Shown: positions 21,140 through 32,072, counted from the stretch's first letter. The stretch is DNA of 64,000 nucleotides from Microlunatus kandeliicorticis (GCF_014137855.1 NZ_JACGWT010000003.1:620001-684000), one strand, 5' to 3'. The notes: a model not told the origin generated them from the sequence alone. Numbers and translations are program-made.

Positions 21140-23302
21140 ATGACCACGATCCCCCGCCCCTGGCTGCGGGCGCGTCCCGCCGCGAAGCCGACCGCCCTGG
21201 CCGCCGAGCGCGCGCCGGCCCCGCCGCGCTCGATCCGGACCAAGATCGACGCGATCATCCGCAGCGCCCTGATCACGCTGGTGCTGCTGAGCGTGACCGG
21301 CCTGGGCGCGATCGGCGTCCTCACCGTGGTGCTGGTCCAGCTGACCCACGACGTCGGGCCGGCCGAACGGGCCAACATGACCGTGCGGCAGCGGATGACC
21401 GACAGCGAGACCTCGCTGCGCGCCTACCAGCTGACCCGCGACCCGATCTTCCTGCAGACCTGGCAGAACGCGCAGCAACCGCTGCAGGAGGCGCTGGCCA
21501 CCCTGCGGACCAAGGTCGGTGACGAGCCGGGGGTCGCGGATCTGGTGGCCCGCCAGGAGACCCTGGTCACCCAGTGGCTGCGCTACACCGCGCCGATCGC
21601 GAGCAACCCGGCCGCGCTGACCGACGCCCCGAGCCAGGCGACCGCCAAGTCCTACTTCGACGCCTTCCGCGGCGGCAACGCCCAGGTCGGGGTCTGGCTG
21701 GCCAACGACCGGGAGACCCTCACCACCGTCGCGCTGGTGGTGGCCGCGCTGTCGGCGGCGGCGTTCATCGCGGTGGTGGTCCACGGGGCCACCCGGGGCC
21801 TGCGTCCGGCCCGCCGGGCCCGGTCGGGCGTCGCACCGCCGCTCGAGGACCTGCACCGGGTGGTGACCCGGCTGCACGACGGCGACCGGTCGGCGCGGGC
21901 CGACCCGCACGCCGGCGTGCTCGAGATCCGGGCGGTCGCCGAGGCGGTCAACGACCTGGCCGAGCTGCAGCAGCGCAGCGAGCAGCGGATCGCCGACGAG
22001 CTGCGGCTGACCGCGTTCGAGCGCGACTGGGCGGTGGGGCTGCACTCGCTGGACGGCCTGCCCCAGCTGCTCGCCGAGCGCGCCGCCGCGCTGGCCGGGG
22101 CGATGGGCGCCTCGGCCGTCTTCGTCCGGACCCTCGACAACGAGGGCGAGGACGGCCTGACGATCATCCACCCGCCGATGCCGGTCGAACAGCGCGCGCC
22201 GTCGACGCTGGTCCGCGCGGTGTTCGAGGTCGCCCAGCTGTGCTGGCGGCTGCAGGAACCGCTGACCTTCTACGCTTCGACCGCCAAGCAGGCTCCGGAC
22301 ACCAACCGCCAGGTGCTGACCACCGACCGGCTGGTCCCGGTCGCGCTCCAGCACCGGATGCTCGACTACGTCGCCACCCTCGGCGCCGACTCGATCCTGT
22401 TCGCCGCCTTCGGCGCCGCCGACCGCCCGCTCGGCTACGTCGGGCTGGTCCGGCCGGTGGGCTCGCCGGTGTGGGCCGACACCGAGCTGACCGCGATCCA
22501 GCGGATGGCCCGCGACGTCGGCCGGGCGGTCGCGCTGGAACGCGCCTACCGACGCGAGCAGCGGCTGGTCTCGGAGCTGCAGGCTCTCGACACCCAGAAG
22601 AACGCGTTCGTCTCGATGATCTCGCACGAGCTGCGGACGCCGTTGGCCTCGATCTCGGGCCACCTGGAGATCGTCCGGGCCGGCGACCTCGGGGTGATCG
22701 AGCCGCTGGTCGACCGTTCGCTCGAGGCGATCGAGCGCAACGCCCGGCGGTTGACCACCCTGATCGGCGACCTGCTGCTGCTCTCGCGGATCGAGGAGGG
22801 CGAACGACCGGTCACCATGGTCCCGGTCGACCTCGGCCCGGTGATCGAGGAGTGCGCGGCAACCCTGCGGCACCAGGCCCAGCGCGCGGGCGTGGCCTTC
22901 GACCTCGTCCTGCCCGACCGGCCCGCCCCGACCCTGGGCGACCCGCAGGAGATCGAGCGGGTCTTCGACAACCTGATCAGCAACGCGGTCAAGTTCAGCC
23001 CGTCGGGCAGCCGGGTGCGGATCGGCCTCGAGGTCACCGAGACCGACGCGGTGATCACGGTCACGGACCATGGTCTGGGCATCTCGGTGGAGGACCAGGG
23101 CGCGCTGTTCACCCGGTTCTTCCGATCCACCAACCCGGCCGCGCTGAACATCCCCGGCACCGGGCTCGGGCTGGCCATCTCCAAAATCATCGTGGAACGG
23201 CACCGCGGCCGGATCGCCGTGGACTCGGCGCTCGGCCGCGGCACCACGATGACCGTCACCCTGCCGCTGCGTCTCCCCGCCGCCGTCGGCGCCGCACGAT
23301 GA
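21140..23302 (+). CDS. CHASE3-HAMP-GAF sensor histidine kinase (orphan)
   Basis: A 720-residue membrane kinase. Helix 1 lies at ~42-70. An extracellular CHASE3 domain spans ~75-190, with the typical SETSLRAYQLTRD. Helix 2 is at ~195-215, then a HAMP-like linker, a GAF domain at ~295-460, and the kinase core. The phosphoacceptor is H496 in ISHELRTPL, the N box NLISNAVKFSP, the G1 box DHGLGIS and the G2 box GTGLGLAI. No response regulator gene is adjacent. The stop lies 47 bp inside the convergent VWA gene, so the two 3' ends overlap. Confidence 0.92.
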   Translation: MTTIPRPWLRARPAAKPTALAAERAPAPPRSIRTKIDAIIRSALITLVLLSVTGLGAIGVLTVVLVQLTHDVGPAERANMTVRQRMTDSETSLRAYQLTRDPIFLQTWQNAQQPLQEALATLRTKVGDEPGVADLVARQETLVTQWLRYTAPIASNPAALTDAPSQATAKSYFDAFRGGNAQVGVWLANDRETLTTVALVVAALSAAAFIAVVVHGATRGLRPARRARSGVAPPLEDLHRVVTRLHDGDRSARADPHAGVLEIRAVAEAVNDLAELQQRSEQRIADELRLTAFERDWAVGLHSLDGLPQLLAERAAALAGAMGASAVFVRTLDNEGEDGLTIIHPPMPVEQRAPSTLVRAVFEVAQLCWRLQEPLTFYASTAKQAPDTNRQVLTTDRLVPVALQHRMLDYVATLGADSILFAAFGAADRPLGYVGLVRPVGSPVWADTELTAIQRMARDVGRAVALERAYRREQRLVSELQALDTQKNAFVSMISHELRTPLASISGHLEIVRAGDLGVIEPLVDRSLEAIERNARRLTTLIGDLLLLSRIEEGERPVTMVPVDLGPVIEECAATLRHQAQRAGVAFDLVLPDRPAPTLGDPQEIERVFDNLISNAVKFSPSGSRVRIGLEVTETDAVITVTDHGLGISVEDQGALFTRFFRSTNPAALNIPGTGLGLAISKIIVERHRGRIAVDSALGRGTTMTVTLPLRLPAAVGAAR

Positions 23303-25163
23303 CCGCCGTGACGCCCGCCCCGAGCAGCACCGCGACCGCGACGACGATCCCGATCACCGTGCCCGTGGTCACCCCGCCCGAGCGGCTGCCCGGGGCGGGG
23401 ACGGGGGTCGGGCTCGGCGGGGCCGGCGCAGGCGTCGGGTTCGCCACGTAGTCGGGCGCGCCGCTGCTGCGGCCCCGGACGTCCAGGTTCAGCAGATAGG
23501 GCACCACGTAGTTCTGGTTCTGCGGGTCGGCGCTCAGCGAGACGACCACCGCGTACGACCCGGGCAGGTAGCTGCTCGCCCGGGTCACGTCCTGGCTGCG
23601 GTTGAGGTAGCGGACCGGGGTGCTGGACAGCCCGAGCACCAGCCGCTCCTTGGTCAGCACGTTCTCCTGGCCACCGGCGTTGGTGGTGGCCGGGCCGCGG
23701 TTCGGGCTGAACATCGTGATGTTGGCCCGGACCTGCCCGTTCCCCAGCTGGGAGGCCAGCTTCCCGCTAGCCCCGGGGAAGGTCAGCGTGGCGTCGACGC
23801 TCTGGCCCCAGGTCTGCTTGACCAGGAACACCTGGGTCTCGCCGGGCACCAGGTTCGAGCTGTAGGCCCCCTGGCCGAGGGTGGGCGCGTCGTCGAAGGA
23901 GCTGCCGCCGACCACCGGCTTCGTCGAGCCGCCGAACTGCGGGACGAACTTCCCCGCGGTGGCCGGCTTGGGCAGTCCGGCCACCCCGCTCACCGGGCGC
24001 TCCTCGATCACCTGCAGCGAGACCTGGTCGGTCTGCTTGCCGCCGTAGACCGGGGTGCCGTCGACCCGGTCGGCGTGCCGGACCGCGACGAGGAGGTCGT
24101 TGCTGCTGGTGCAGGCCGCCACCGGGGCCTTGCCCGCCCGCGGCCCGACACTGACCGCCGCGGACAGCAGGTTCGACCCGAACGCGTCGGCGCGGAAGGC
24201 GCTGCTGGTGGCGCAGAGCTGGCCGGACGGGGTGCGTACCTCGAGGGCCACCGCGTCGGGCCGGCCGAGCCGGTTGATCGAGGCGGAGACGTGCAGGGTC
24301 GACCCGACGATATTGCGGTAGAGGTGGTACCAGCGGAGGTCCCCCGCACCGGTGGGCGGCAGCTCGTCGTTGTACTCGCCGGCGGTGATCACCGGGGCCT
24401 GCGCGGGCGCGGCGCTGCCGACCACCGGAGTGCCGCCGACCTGGAAGTTGCGCCGGGACCGCTGCACCAGCGTCTGCAGGCTGTTGGCCAGCGTCTCCGC
24501 GTCCGCGGCGTCGTAGTAGCTGCCCTTGCCGCGCGAGGCGATGCACTTGAGCTGGCTCTGGGCGCTGCCGTCGACGTTCAGCCCGATCACGTCGATCGCC
24601 AACCCGGTGCCCGACCGGGTCAGCGTGCTCGCCACGTCACACGGGTCGGGCTTGCAGGTGGACTCGCCGTCGGTGACCAGCACGATGGTCCGCTTGCCCG
24701 ACGACCCCAGGTCCTTGGCGGCCTGCTGCAGGGCGTAGCCGATCGGCGTCTCGCCGTAGGGCTTGACGGCCTTGATCGCCGCGTCGAGCTGTCCCTGGTT
24801 GTCGGTGCCGACCGGGACCTTGAGCTGGGAGTCGGTGCAGGCGCCCTTGTCCCCGGCGTTGAACACGGTGGCACCGAAGACTCGGAAGCCGACGTTGACC
24901 GAGGCCGGCAGGCTGCCGACGGTCTGGGTCAGGGCCTTGCGGGCGGCGTCGATCTTCACCTCGCCCTGGCTCTTCTGCGCCATCGAACCCGAGGAGTCGA
25001 GCACCAGCATCAGCTTCGAGGTCTCCTCGGCGCGGGCCGGTCGGCTCAGCGGGCCGAGCAGGGCGCCGGCCGCCGCCAGCAGGACCGCCAGCGCCAGCAC
25101 GACGACCGTCCGTCCCGGTCGACCGCTCCGGACGGGTGGTCGACGGTGCTCCGGTGCGGGCAT
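23256..25163 (-). CDS. Membrane-anchored von Willebrand A domain protein
   Basis: A 635-residue surface protein. A signal sequence with a hydrophobic core at ~19-37 ends near SRPARAEE. A VWA domain then starts, with the MIDAS motif DSSGSM at 56-61 and later VLVTDGEST, so it should bind a divalent metal. A beta-rich region (~260-580) follows, then a Pro-rich linker and a C-terminal helix GIVVAVAVLLGAGVTAVIV with an Arg-rich cytoplasmic end. It would face outward and may bind other cell-surface proteins; function is unknown. The ATG at 25163 has GAAGGGA upstream. Confidence 0.85.
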   Translation of the reverse strand: MPAPEHRRPPVRSGRPGRTVVVLALAVLLAAAGALLGPLSRPARAEETSKLMLVLDSSGSMAQKSQGEVKIDAARKALTQTVGSLPASVNVGFRVFGATVFNAGDKGACTDSQLKVPVGTDNQGQLDAAIKAVKPYGETPIGYALQQAAKDLGSSGKRTIVLVTDGESTCKPDPCDVASTLTRSGTGLAIDVIGLNVDGSAQSQLKCIASRGKGSYYDAADAETLANSLQTLVQRSRRNFQVGGTPVVGSAAPAQAPVITAGEYNDELPPTGAGDLRWYHLYRNIVGSTLHVSASINRLGRPDAVALEVRTPSGQLCATSSAFRADAFGSNLLSAAVSVGPRAGKAPVAACTSSNDLLVAVRHADRVDGTPVYGGKQTDQVSLQVIEERPVSGVAGLPKPATAGKFVPQFGGSTKPVVGGSSFDDAPTLGQGAYSSNLVPGETQVFLVKQTWGQSVDATLTFPGASGKLASQLGNGQVRANITMFSPNRGPATTNAGGQENVLTKERLVLGLSSTPVRYLNRSQDVTRASSYLPGSYAVVVSLSADPQNQNYVVPYLLNLDVRGRSSGAPDYVANPTPAPAPPSPTPVPAPGSRSGGVTTGTVIGIVVAVAVLLGAGVTAVIVRRRRRRGDAAAG

Positions 25164-25314
25164 GGTCGTCCCTTCGATCGGGTTCGGGGGCGTGTCCTCA
25201 TCGTAGGGAGGTCGGCTGTGCGGACGCCCGACGCCGCGCGGCCCCGGGAAGAAGCAGCGCGGCGGCGGCGTTGAGGAGGCAGTGGTCGTCCAGACCGAGA
25301 GAAGGAGACGCACG

Positions 25315-25437
25315 ATGAAGGTCCGCAACTCGTTGCGCGCGTTGAAGAACCGGCCGGGCTCGCAGGTGGTGCGCCGCCGCGGGCGGGTGTTCGTGATCAA
25401 CCGGCGTGACCCGCGGCAGAAGGCCCGTCAGGGCTGA
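25315..25437 (+). CDS. rpmJ: Ribosomal protein L36, cysteine-less form
   Basis: A 40-residue protein starting [20 protein letters not shown] and ending [12 protein letters not shown]. It lines up with bacterial L36, but all four zinc-ribbon ligands (three Cys and one His) are missing, which marks the C- paralog that replaces zinc-binding L36 under zinc limitation in many bacteria (family knowledge). GAAGGAG lies 8 nt before the ATG, the strongest Shine-Dalgarno in this part of the window. It is a single gene between VWA and kbl and ends at a strong hairpin terminator. I see no Zur box upstream. Confidence 0.93.
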   Translation: MKVRNSLRALKNRPGSQVVRRRGRVFVINRRDPRQKARQG

Positions 25438-25454
25438 GCCGCCGAGAACCACCC

Positions 25455-25487
25455 CGAACCGCCGCGGTCCGTGACCGCGGCGGTTCG
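25455..25487. terminator. Bidirectional terminator between rpmJ and kbl
   Basis: A perfect 15-bp stem (25455-25469 with 25473-25487) and a 3-nt loop, located 17 bp after the rpmJ stop and 31 bp before the kbl stop on the opposite strand. Confidence 0.85.
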
Positions 25488-25518
25488 GCGTTCCCGGGAG
25501 CTCGGCGTTCCCGGAGTC

Positions 25519-26700
<1,182 letters not shown>

Positions 26701-26701
26701 G

Positions 26702-27730
26702 TCAGTCCTCCCAGCTCATGATCACCTTGCCGCTGTCCCCCGACCGGGCCACCGCGAACGCCTGTTCGTGCTCGGTGTGGTGGAACCGGTGGGTGATCAC
26801 CCCGGAGATGTCGAGGCCGCTCTGCAGCAGCACCGACATCGCGTACCAGGTCTCGAACATCTCGCGGCCGTAGATGCCCTTGATGGTCAGCATGTTGAGC
26901 ACCACGGTGGCCAGGTCGATGCTCACCTCGTCGCCGGGCAGTCCCAGCACGGCGATCCGGCCGCCGTGGGTGAGGTTGTCGATCATCTCGCGGAGCGCGG
27001 CCGGGCTGCCGGACATCTCCAGTCCGACGTCGAAGCCCTCGCGCATCCCGAGCCGGGCCTGCGCGTCCCGGACCGTCGTGCCCGACGCGTCGACCCCGAG
27101 GGTGACGCCGAGCCGCTCCGCCAGGGCCAGCCGGGGCCGGCTGAGATCGGTGATCACCACGTGCCGGGCACCGGCGTGCTTGGCCACCATCGCGGCCATG
27201 ATCCCGATCGGTCCCGCCCCGGTGACCAGCACGTCCTCGCCGAGGCTGGGGAAGGTCAGCGCGGTGTGCACCGCGTTGCCGAACGGGTCGAAGATCGCCG
27301 CCACGTCCCAGCCGATCGGGGCCGGGTGCACCCAGACGTTGCCGGCCGGGATCACCACGTACTGGGCGAACGCCCCGTCGACCTGCACCCCGATGCCCCG
27401 GGTGTGGATGCACAGGTGCCGGCGACCGGCCCGGCAGTTGCGACAGCGGCCGCAGACCAGGTGGCCCTCGCCGCTGACCGCGTCACCGACCCGCACCTCG
27501 GTGACCGACGCGCCGACCTCGACCACCTCGCCGGAGAACTCGTGGCCGACCACCACCGGCGGGGCGACGTGGCCCTGGGCCCAGTGGTCCCAGGCCTGGA
27601 TGTGCAGGTCGGTGCCACAGATCCCGGTCTGCCGGACGGCGACCAGCACGTCACCGGGCCCGCAGACCGGGTCGGGTACGTCGGTCAGCACCAGCCCCGG
27701 CTCGGCGGCGGGCTTGATCAGCGCCTTCAC
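26702..27730 (-). CDS. tdh: L-threonine 3-dehydrogenase
   Basis: A 342-residue zinc alcohol dehydrogenase family enzyme that oxidises threonine to 2-amino-3-oxobutyrate, the Kbl substrate. The catalytic-zinc ligands are the Cys in [11 protein letters not shown] and the His/Glu in GHEFSGEV. The structural-zinc cluster is [15 protein letters not shown]. The NAD site is [20 protein letters not shown]. The GTG at 27730 gives the same length as E. coli Tdh (341) and lies 6 nt after a TACGGT hexamer, so the message is probably leaderless. Confidence 0.96.
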   Translation of the reverse strand: MKALIKPAAEPGLVLTDVPDPVCGPGDVLVAVRQTGICGTDLHIQAWDHWAQGHVAPPVVVGHEFSGEVVEVGASVTEVRVGDAVSGEGHLVCGRCRNCRAGRRHLCIHTRGIGVQVDGAFAQYVVIPAGNVWVHPAPIGWDVAAIFDPFGNAVHTALTFPSLGEDVLVTGAGPIGIMAAMVAKHAGARHVVITDLSRPRLALAERLGVTLGVDASGTTVRDAQARLGMREGFDVGLEMSGSPAALREMIDNLTHGGRIAVLGLPGDEVSIDLATVVLNMLTIKGIYGREMFETWYAMSVLLQSGLDISGVITHRFHHTEHEQAFAVARSGDSGKVIMSWED

Positions 27731-27736
27731 GGCGCC

Positions 27737-27742
27737 ACCGTA
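27737..27742 (-). promoter_or_regulatory. Putative -10 hexamer, leaderless tdh start
   Basis: TACGGT on the minus strand ends 6 nt before the GTG at 27730. Confidence 0.45.
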
Positions 27743-27785
27743 CCCAGGTCGCCGCACCCGGCCGGAACGGCCGACCCGGCTCCGC

Positions 27786-29126
27786 TCAGCCGCGCAGCCG
27801 GTAGAGCACCTCGCCGGCGTGCGGTTCGACGAAGGTGTCCGGGTCGGCCGCGTAGGCCTCGACGTCGACCTCGGCCGGGTCGAGGTAGTGCAGGTTGACC
27901 GCCTCGACGACCTCGCGCGGGATGCCGGTGGCCAGGGTGACGGTGACCCGGTTGCGCTCGCCGTGCTCCGGGTCCCAGGTGCCCTGGCCGCGCAGGTGGG
28001 TCGAGTGCGCCAGGTCGCCCCACGGCTGGTGCCGGAACCGCTCCCACTGCCCGAGGAAGTAGTCCCGGTTGTGATAGCCGATCTCGGTGATGTGCGGGTG
28101 CATCACCGAGACCTCGGTGATGTGCGGGGCGTAGATGATCAGCTCGCCCCCGTCGGCCACGATCGGCTCGAGCTTGTAGAAGCCCTTGGCCGCCGTCCAG
28201 ATGTCCTCGTAGCGTTCCGGCATCACCGACAGCACCCGCCGGTAGCTGCGGTCGAGGTAGGTGACGTGGGTCTGGGCGGAGATCCCGGCGCAGGCGGCCC
28301 AGGCGTCCTCCGGGGTGCCGAACGCGGCGGCGTGCAGCGTGTCGGTGCCCGAGGCGACCACCAGGCAGAGGGCCAGCCGCCGGGTCGGGATCATCGCGGC
28401 GGCCTCGTTGACCAGGGCCCGCACCGGCGTCACCCCCGACGTGCCGATCATCTCGGCGCTGGTGATCAGCGCGCCGACCCAGTGCGAGACGTCGATCAGC
28501 TCGGGACCCGAGACGCCGGGGAAGAAGTACTTGTTGCCACCGGAGAAGCCGACCACCTCGTGCGGGAAGACCGGCCCGACCACCACCGCGACGTCGGCCT
28601 CGGCGACGTGCCGGTTGACCCGGACGTCCACGGCGGTGTCGGTCATCAGCCCGCCGGTGAGCTCGGCCATCCGGTCGGTCTCGATCCGACCGAGCGGCAG
28701 GAAGGTCTCCGGGCGCCACGACTCGTGGTTGAGCACCGTCCAGCCCGGATAGGTCGCCTCGAGCGCACCGGGCTCGTAGCCGAGATGGGCGGCCAGGTGC
28801 TCCTCGCTCATCCCCTGGTGGGTGCCGAGCGCGATCACCACGGTCACCGCCAGTGCCCGGTCCCCGATGGCCCGGTGCGCGGCCCGCAGCAGCAGCGGCA
28901 ACGGGCAGGTCCGGGTGCCGTCGGGCACCACCAGGCAGACCCGGCGGCCGTCCAGGTCGGCGCCGGCGAAGGCCTGTTCGACGAATCGGCTGACCTGCTC
29001 GGGATCGAGCCGCTCCCCCGCGCCGCCGACCAGCGTCGCCCGCGCCGGGTCGCCGGGCTCGGTGCCGTAGCCGTCCTCGCGACCGGGGCGGGTGGCCGGG
29101 ATCGTCGACCCTGGGGTGGTGGTCAT
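27786..29126 (-). CDS. LarA-family nickel-pincer racemase/epimerase, possible mannonate/gluconate 2-epimerase
   Basis: A 446-residue protein of the LarA (DUF2088) superfamily, which uses the nickel-pincer nucleotide cofactor to racemise or epimerise 2-hydroxyacids by hydride transfer. By alignment from memory with Lactobacillus LarA, every key residue is kept: R72 (PDGTR), H103 (GTHQG), H189 and K199 ([17 protein letters not shown]), H215 (DVSHW) and K314 (AAKG). Lactate itself is an unlikely substrate given the neighbours. It is divergent from uxaC-uxuB, and a D-gluconate 2-epimerase is known in this family, so D-mannonate is the best guess. The cofactor genes larB/C/E are not in the window. 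Confidence 0.85.
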   Translation of the reverse strand: MTTTPGSTIPATRPGREDGYGTEPGDPARATLVGGAGERLDPEQVSRFVEQAFAGADLDGRRVCLVVPDGTRTCPLPLLLRAAHRAIGDRALAVTVVIALGTHQGMSEEHLAAHLGYEPGALEATYPGWTVLNHESWRPETFLPLGRIETDRMAELTGGLMTDTAVDVRVNRHVAEADVAVVVGPVFPHEVVGFSGGNKYFFPGVSGPELIDVSHWVGALITSAEMIGTSGVTPVRALVNEAAAMIPTRRLALCLVVASGTDTLHAAAFGTPEDAWAACAGISAQTHVTYLDRSYRRVLSVMPERYEDIWTAAKGFYKLEPIVADGGELIIYAPHITEVSVMHPHITEIGYHNRDYFLGQWERFRHQPWGDLAHSTHLRGQGTWDPEHGERNRVTVTLATGIPREVVEAVNLHYLDPAEVDVEAYAADPDTFVEPHAGEVLYRLRG

Positions 29127-29132
29127 GCCGCC

Positions 29133-29138
29133 ACTCTG
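29133..29138 (-). promoter_or_regulatory. Putative -10 hexamer for the LarA homolog
   Basis: CAGAGT on the minus strand ends 6 nt before the ATG at 29126, consistent with a leaderless transcript. Confidence 0.35.
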
Positions 29139-29181
29139 CTGCGGGCGGCCGGGCCCGGCAACCCCGGGGGCGGCGGTGACG

Positions 29182-29195
29182 GCAACTTGCGGCAA
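29182..29195. promoter_or_regulatory. LacI-type operator, larA-like/uxaC intergenic region
   Basis: GCAACTTGCGGCAA contains the palindrome TTGC-G-GCAA. It matches 12 of 14 positions with the site at 33093-33106 in front of uidA. It lies within the divergent promoters of the LarA homolog and uxaC. Confidence 0.6.
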
Positions 29196-29224
29196 ACGGT
29201 GGCCGCCGGCCGGCCCCGACCGCC

Positions 29225-29230
29225 GATGAT
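29225..29230 (+). promoter_or_regulatory. Putative -10 hexamer, leaderless uxaC start
   Basis: GATGAT ends 6 nt before the ATG at 29237; no Shine-Dalgarno sequence is visible. Confidence 0.4.
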
Positions 29231-29236
29231 GGGCCC

Positions 29237-30673
29237 ATGGTTCCCGCACCGACCGTCCCGACCGCGCGGCCGTTGGCCGCCGACCCGGACCGGCTGTTCC
29301 CGGCGGACCCGTCGCTGCGCCCGCTGGCCCGGCAGCTCTACGAGCGGGTGGCCGACCTGCCGATCATCTCGCCGCACGGGCACGTGCCGGCGTCCTGGCT
29401 GGCCGAGGACACCCCGTTCACCGACCCCACCTCGCTGCTGATCACCCCCGACCACTACGTCACCCGGCTCCTGCACGCGCACGGCGTCGGGCTGGACGCG
29501 CTCGGGGTCGGGCAGGGCCCGCTGTCCGAGCCGGACGCGCGGGCGGCGTTCCGGATCCTCTGCGGGCACTGGTCGGTCTACCGCGGGACCCCGGTCCGGT
29601 ACTGGCTGCAGGCGCAGCTGACCGGGATCTTCGGCGTGGACGTCCGGCCGAGCGCGGAGACCGCCGACGCGATCTACGACACGGTCGCGGCCGCGCTGGC
29701 CACCCCGGCGTTCCGGCCGCGGGCGCTGTTCGAGCGGTTCCGGATCGCGGTGCTGGCCACCACCGACGACCCCTGCGACGACCTGTCCGCGCACCGCGCC
29801 CTGGCCGACGACCCGACCTGGACCGGCCGGGTGATCCCGACGTTCCGTCCCGACCGCTACCTCGAGGTCGGCGCCCGCGGCTGGCGGACCGACGCCGACC
29901 TGCTGGCCGAGACCGCGGGCACCGAGGTCGGCGACTACGCCGGGTTCGTGGCCGCGCTGGAAGCCCGCCGCGCCCACTTCCGCGCCCACGGCGCGGTGTC
30001 GGCCGACCACAGCCACGCCGACGTCCGCACCGACCGGCTGAGCCCCGCCGAGGCGGAGCGGCTCTACCGGCTGGCCCGGTCGGGCGACCTGACCCCCGAC
30101 GAGGCGGTCGCGCTGCGGCGGCACCTGCTGTGGGAGATGGGCCGGATGTCGTCCGAGGACGGGCTGGTGATGACCCTGCACCCGGCGGTGGCCCGCAACC
30201 ACCACCGGCCCACGTTCGAGCGGTTCGGCGCCGACGTCGGCGCGGACGTCCCGGTCACCGCCGAGTACGTCCGCGCGCTGGCGCCGCTGCTGTCCGACTT
30301 CGGCACCCACGAGAACTTCCGGATGGTGCTGTTCACCATCGACGAGACCACCTTCAGCCGCGAGATCGCCCCGCTGGCCGGCTTCTACCCGTCGGTGTTC
30401 GCCGGGGCCCCGTGGTGGTTCCTCGATGCCCCCGAGGCGATCCGCCGCTACCGGGCGGCGGTCACCGAGACCGCCGGGTTCGGCAAGACCTCGGGCTTCA
30501 TCGACGACACCCGCGCCTACTGCTCGATCCCGGCCCGGCACGACATGGCCCGTCGGCTCGACGCCGGCTACGTCGCCTCGCTGGTCGCCGACGGCCGGCT
30601 CGAGGAGGACGAGGCCGTCGAGGTGGTCGAGGAGCTGGTCACGGTCAACCCGCGCCGGGCGTTCCGGCTGTGA
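29237..30673 (+). CDS. uxaC: Glucuronate isomerase
   Basis: A 478-residue enzyme that isomerises D-glucuronate to D-fructuronate (and galacturonate to tagaturonate). It opens with RLFPADPSLRPLARQLY and the metal-binding ISPHGHVPASWL. Other family blocks are ATTDDPCDDL, RPDRYLEVG, MTLHPAVARNHH and the closing FIDDTRAYCSIPARHDMARR. Length is normal for UxaC (470 in E. coli). It is first in an operon with the fructuronate reductase, which it overlaps by 4 bp. Confidence 0.96.
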   Translation: MVPAPTVPTARPLAADPDRLFPADPSLRPLARQLYERVADLPIISPHGHVPASWLAEDTPFTDPTSLLITPDHYVTRLLHAHGVGLDALGVGQGPLSEPDARAAFRILCGHWSVYRGTPVRYWLQAQLTGIFGVDVRPSAETADAIYDTVAAALATPAFRPRALFERFRIAVLATTDDPCDDLSAHRALADDPTWTGRVIPTFRPDRYLEVGARGWRTDADLLAETAGTEVGDYAGFVAALEARRAHFRAHGAVSADHSHADVRTDRLSPAEAERLYRLARSGDLTPDEAVALRRHLLWEMGRMSSEDGLVMTLHPAVARNHHRPTFERFGADVGADVPVTAEYVRALAPLLSDFGTHENFRMVLFTIDETTFSREIAPLAGFYPSVFAGAPWWFLDAPEAIRRYRAAVTETAGFGKTSGFIDDTRAYCSIPARHDMARRLDAGYVASLVADGRLEEDEAVEVVEELVTVNPRRAFRL

Positions 30674-32049
30674 CCGCGCCGCGGCTCGACCGGGACGCAC
30701 CCGGGCGTCCGACCGCCCCGCCGGTGCGGATCGTCCACCTCGGGGTCGGCAACTTCCACCGGGCCCACCAGGCCTGGTACACCGCGCACGCCGCCGACGC
30801 CGACGGCTGGGGCATCGCCGGGTTCACCGGCCGCCGCCCGGACGCCGCCGAGGCACTGGGGCCGCAGGACGGGCTCTACACGCTGATCGTCCGCGGGCCG
30901 GACGGGGACGCCTTCGAGCTGGTCGGGTCGCTGGCCGCGGTCCACCCGGCCGCCGACCACGCCGCCCTGCTCGACTACCTGCGCCGGCCGGAGGTCGCGG
31001 TGGTCACCCTGACCGTGACCGAGGCCGGCTATCTCCGCGGCGCCGACGGTCGGCTCGACCTCGAGCGCGCCGAGGTGCAGGCCGACCTGGAGACCCTCCG
31101 CACCGACGCCGGGGCCGCGGTGACCACGGTGCCCGGGCGGCTGGTCGCCGGGCTGGCCGCCCGCCGGGCCGCCGGGGCCGGCCCGCTGACCGTGCTCAGC
31201 TGCGACAACCTGCCCGAGAACGGCGCCGCGACCGCCGCGGTGGTCGGCGACCTGGCCCGCGCCCTCGACCCCGGTCTGGCCGACTGGATCGCCGCCGAGA
31301 TCGACTTCGCCACCTCGATGGTCGACCGGATCACCCCGGCCACCACCGCCGAGGACGTCGACCTGGTGGCCCGCAGCCAGGGTTGGACCGACGCCGCGCC
31401 GGTGCCGACCGAACCGTTCGCCGAGTGGGTGGTGGCCGGCCGGTTCCCGGCCGGGCGTCCGGACTGGGCCGGCGCCGGGGTGGCGCTGGTCGACGACGTC
31501 ACGCCCTACGAGCAGCGGAAGCTCTGGCTGCTCAACGGCTCGCACTCGCTGCTCGCCTACGCGGCCAGCCAGCGCGGCCACCGGACCATCGACGCCGCGA
31601 TCGCCGACCCGGTGGCCCGCGGCTGGGTGGAGACCTACTGGGACGAGGCGGTCGGCCACCTCAGCCTGCCCGGCGACCAGGTGAGCGCCTACCGCGCCGC
31701 GCTGCTCGACCGGTTCGGCAACCCGCGGGTGCGGCACCAGCTGGCCCAGATCGCCGCCGACGGGTCGCTCAAGCTGGCGGTCCGGATCGTCCCCGTGACC
31801 CGCGCCGAGCGGGCCGCCGGCCGGCTGCCGACCGGTTGCTCCACCGCGCTGGCGGGCTGGGTCCGGCACCTGCAGGGGCACGGCGTGCCGGTCACCGACC
31901 CCAACGCGGACCGGGCCCAGGAGGCCGCGAGCGCGGCGGACCCGCGCGCCGCGGTGCACGGCGTGCTGGCCACCCTGGCCGACGACCTCGCCGCCGACGA
32001 GGCGTTCGTCGACCTGGTCGTCGCCCGGCTGGACGCGCTCACCGCCTGA
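30670..32049 (+). CDS. uxuB: Fructuronate reductase, mannitol dehydrogenase family
   Basis: A 459-residue NAD-dependent enzyme of the long-chain mannitol dehydrogenase family. The nucleotide site is IVHLGVGNFHRAHQ. The active-site stretch includes ATSMVDRITP, TPYEQRKLWLLNGSHSLLAY and the downstream LKLAVRIVP. Next to uxaC the expected reaction is D-fructuronate to D-mannonate. Tagaturonate reductase or mannitol dehydrogenase cannot be excluded by sequence alone, but the adjacent beta-glucuronidase favours the glucuronate route. The GTG start overlaps the uxaC stop as GTGA. Confidence 0.85.
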   Translation: MTAPRLDRDAPGRPTAPPVRIVHLGVGNFHRAHQAWYTAHAADADGWGIAGFTGRRPDAAEALGPQDGLYTLIVRGPDGDAFELVGSLAAVHPAADHAALLDYLRRPEVAVVTLTVTEAGYLRGADGRLDLERAEVQADLETLRTDAGAAVTTVPGRLVAGLAARRAAGAGPLTVLSCDNLPENGAATAAVVGDLARALDPGLADWIAAEIDFATSMVDRITPATTAEDVDLVARSQGWTDAAPVPTEPFAEWVVAGRFPAGRPDWAGAGVALVDDVTPYEQRKLWLLNGSHSLLAYAASQRGHRTIDAAIADPVARGWVETYWDEAVGHLSLPGDQVSAYRAALLDRFGNPRVRHQLAQIAADGSLKLAVRIVPVTRAERAAGRLPTGCSTALAGWVRHLQGHGVPVTDPNADRAQEAASAADPRAAVHGVLATLADDLAADEAFVDLVVARLDALTA

Positions 32050-32072
32050 GCCGGGCGGGCCCGACGTCCGGA

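Noticed and set aside
25164-25314. Zur box upstream of rpmJ
   Set aside because: No A/T-rich zinc-box-like palindrome is visible in this interval.
27786-29126. Lactate racemase proper
   Set aside because: Family residues are present, but no lar operon or lactate genes are adjacent and the operator links it to uronate genes; it is kept as a LarA-family epimerase of unproven substrate.
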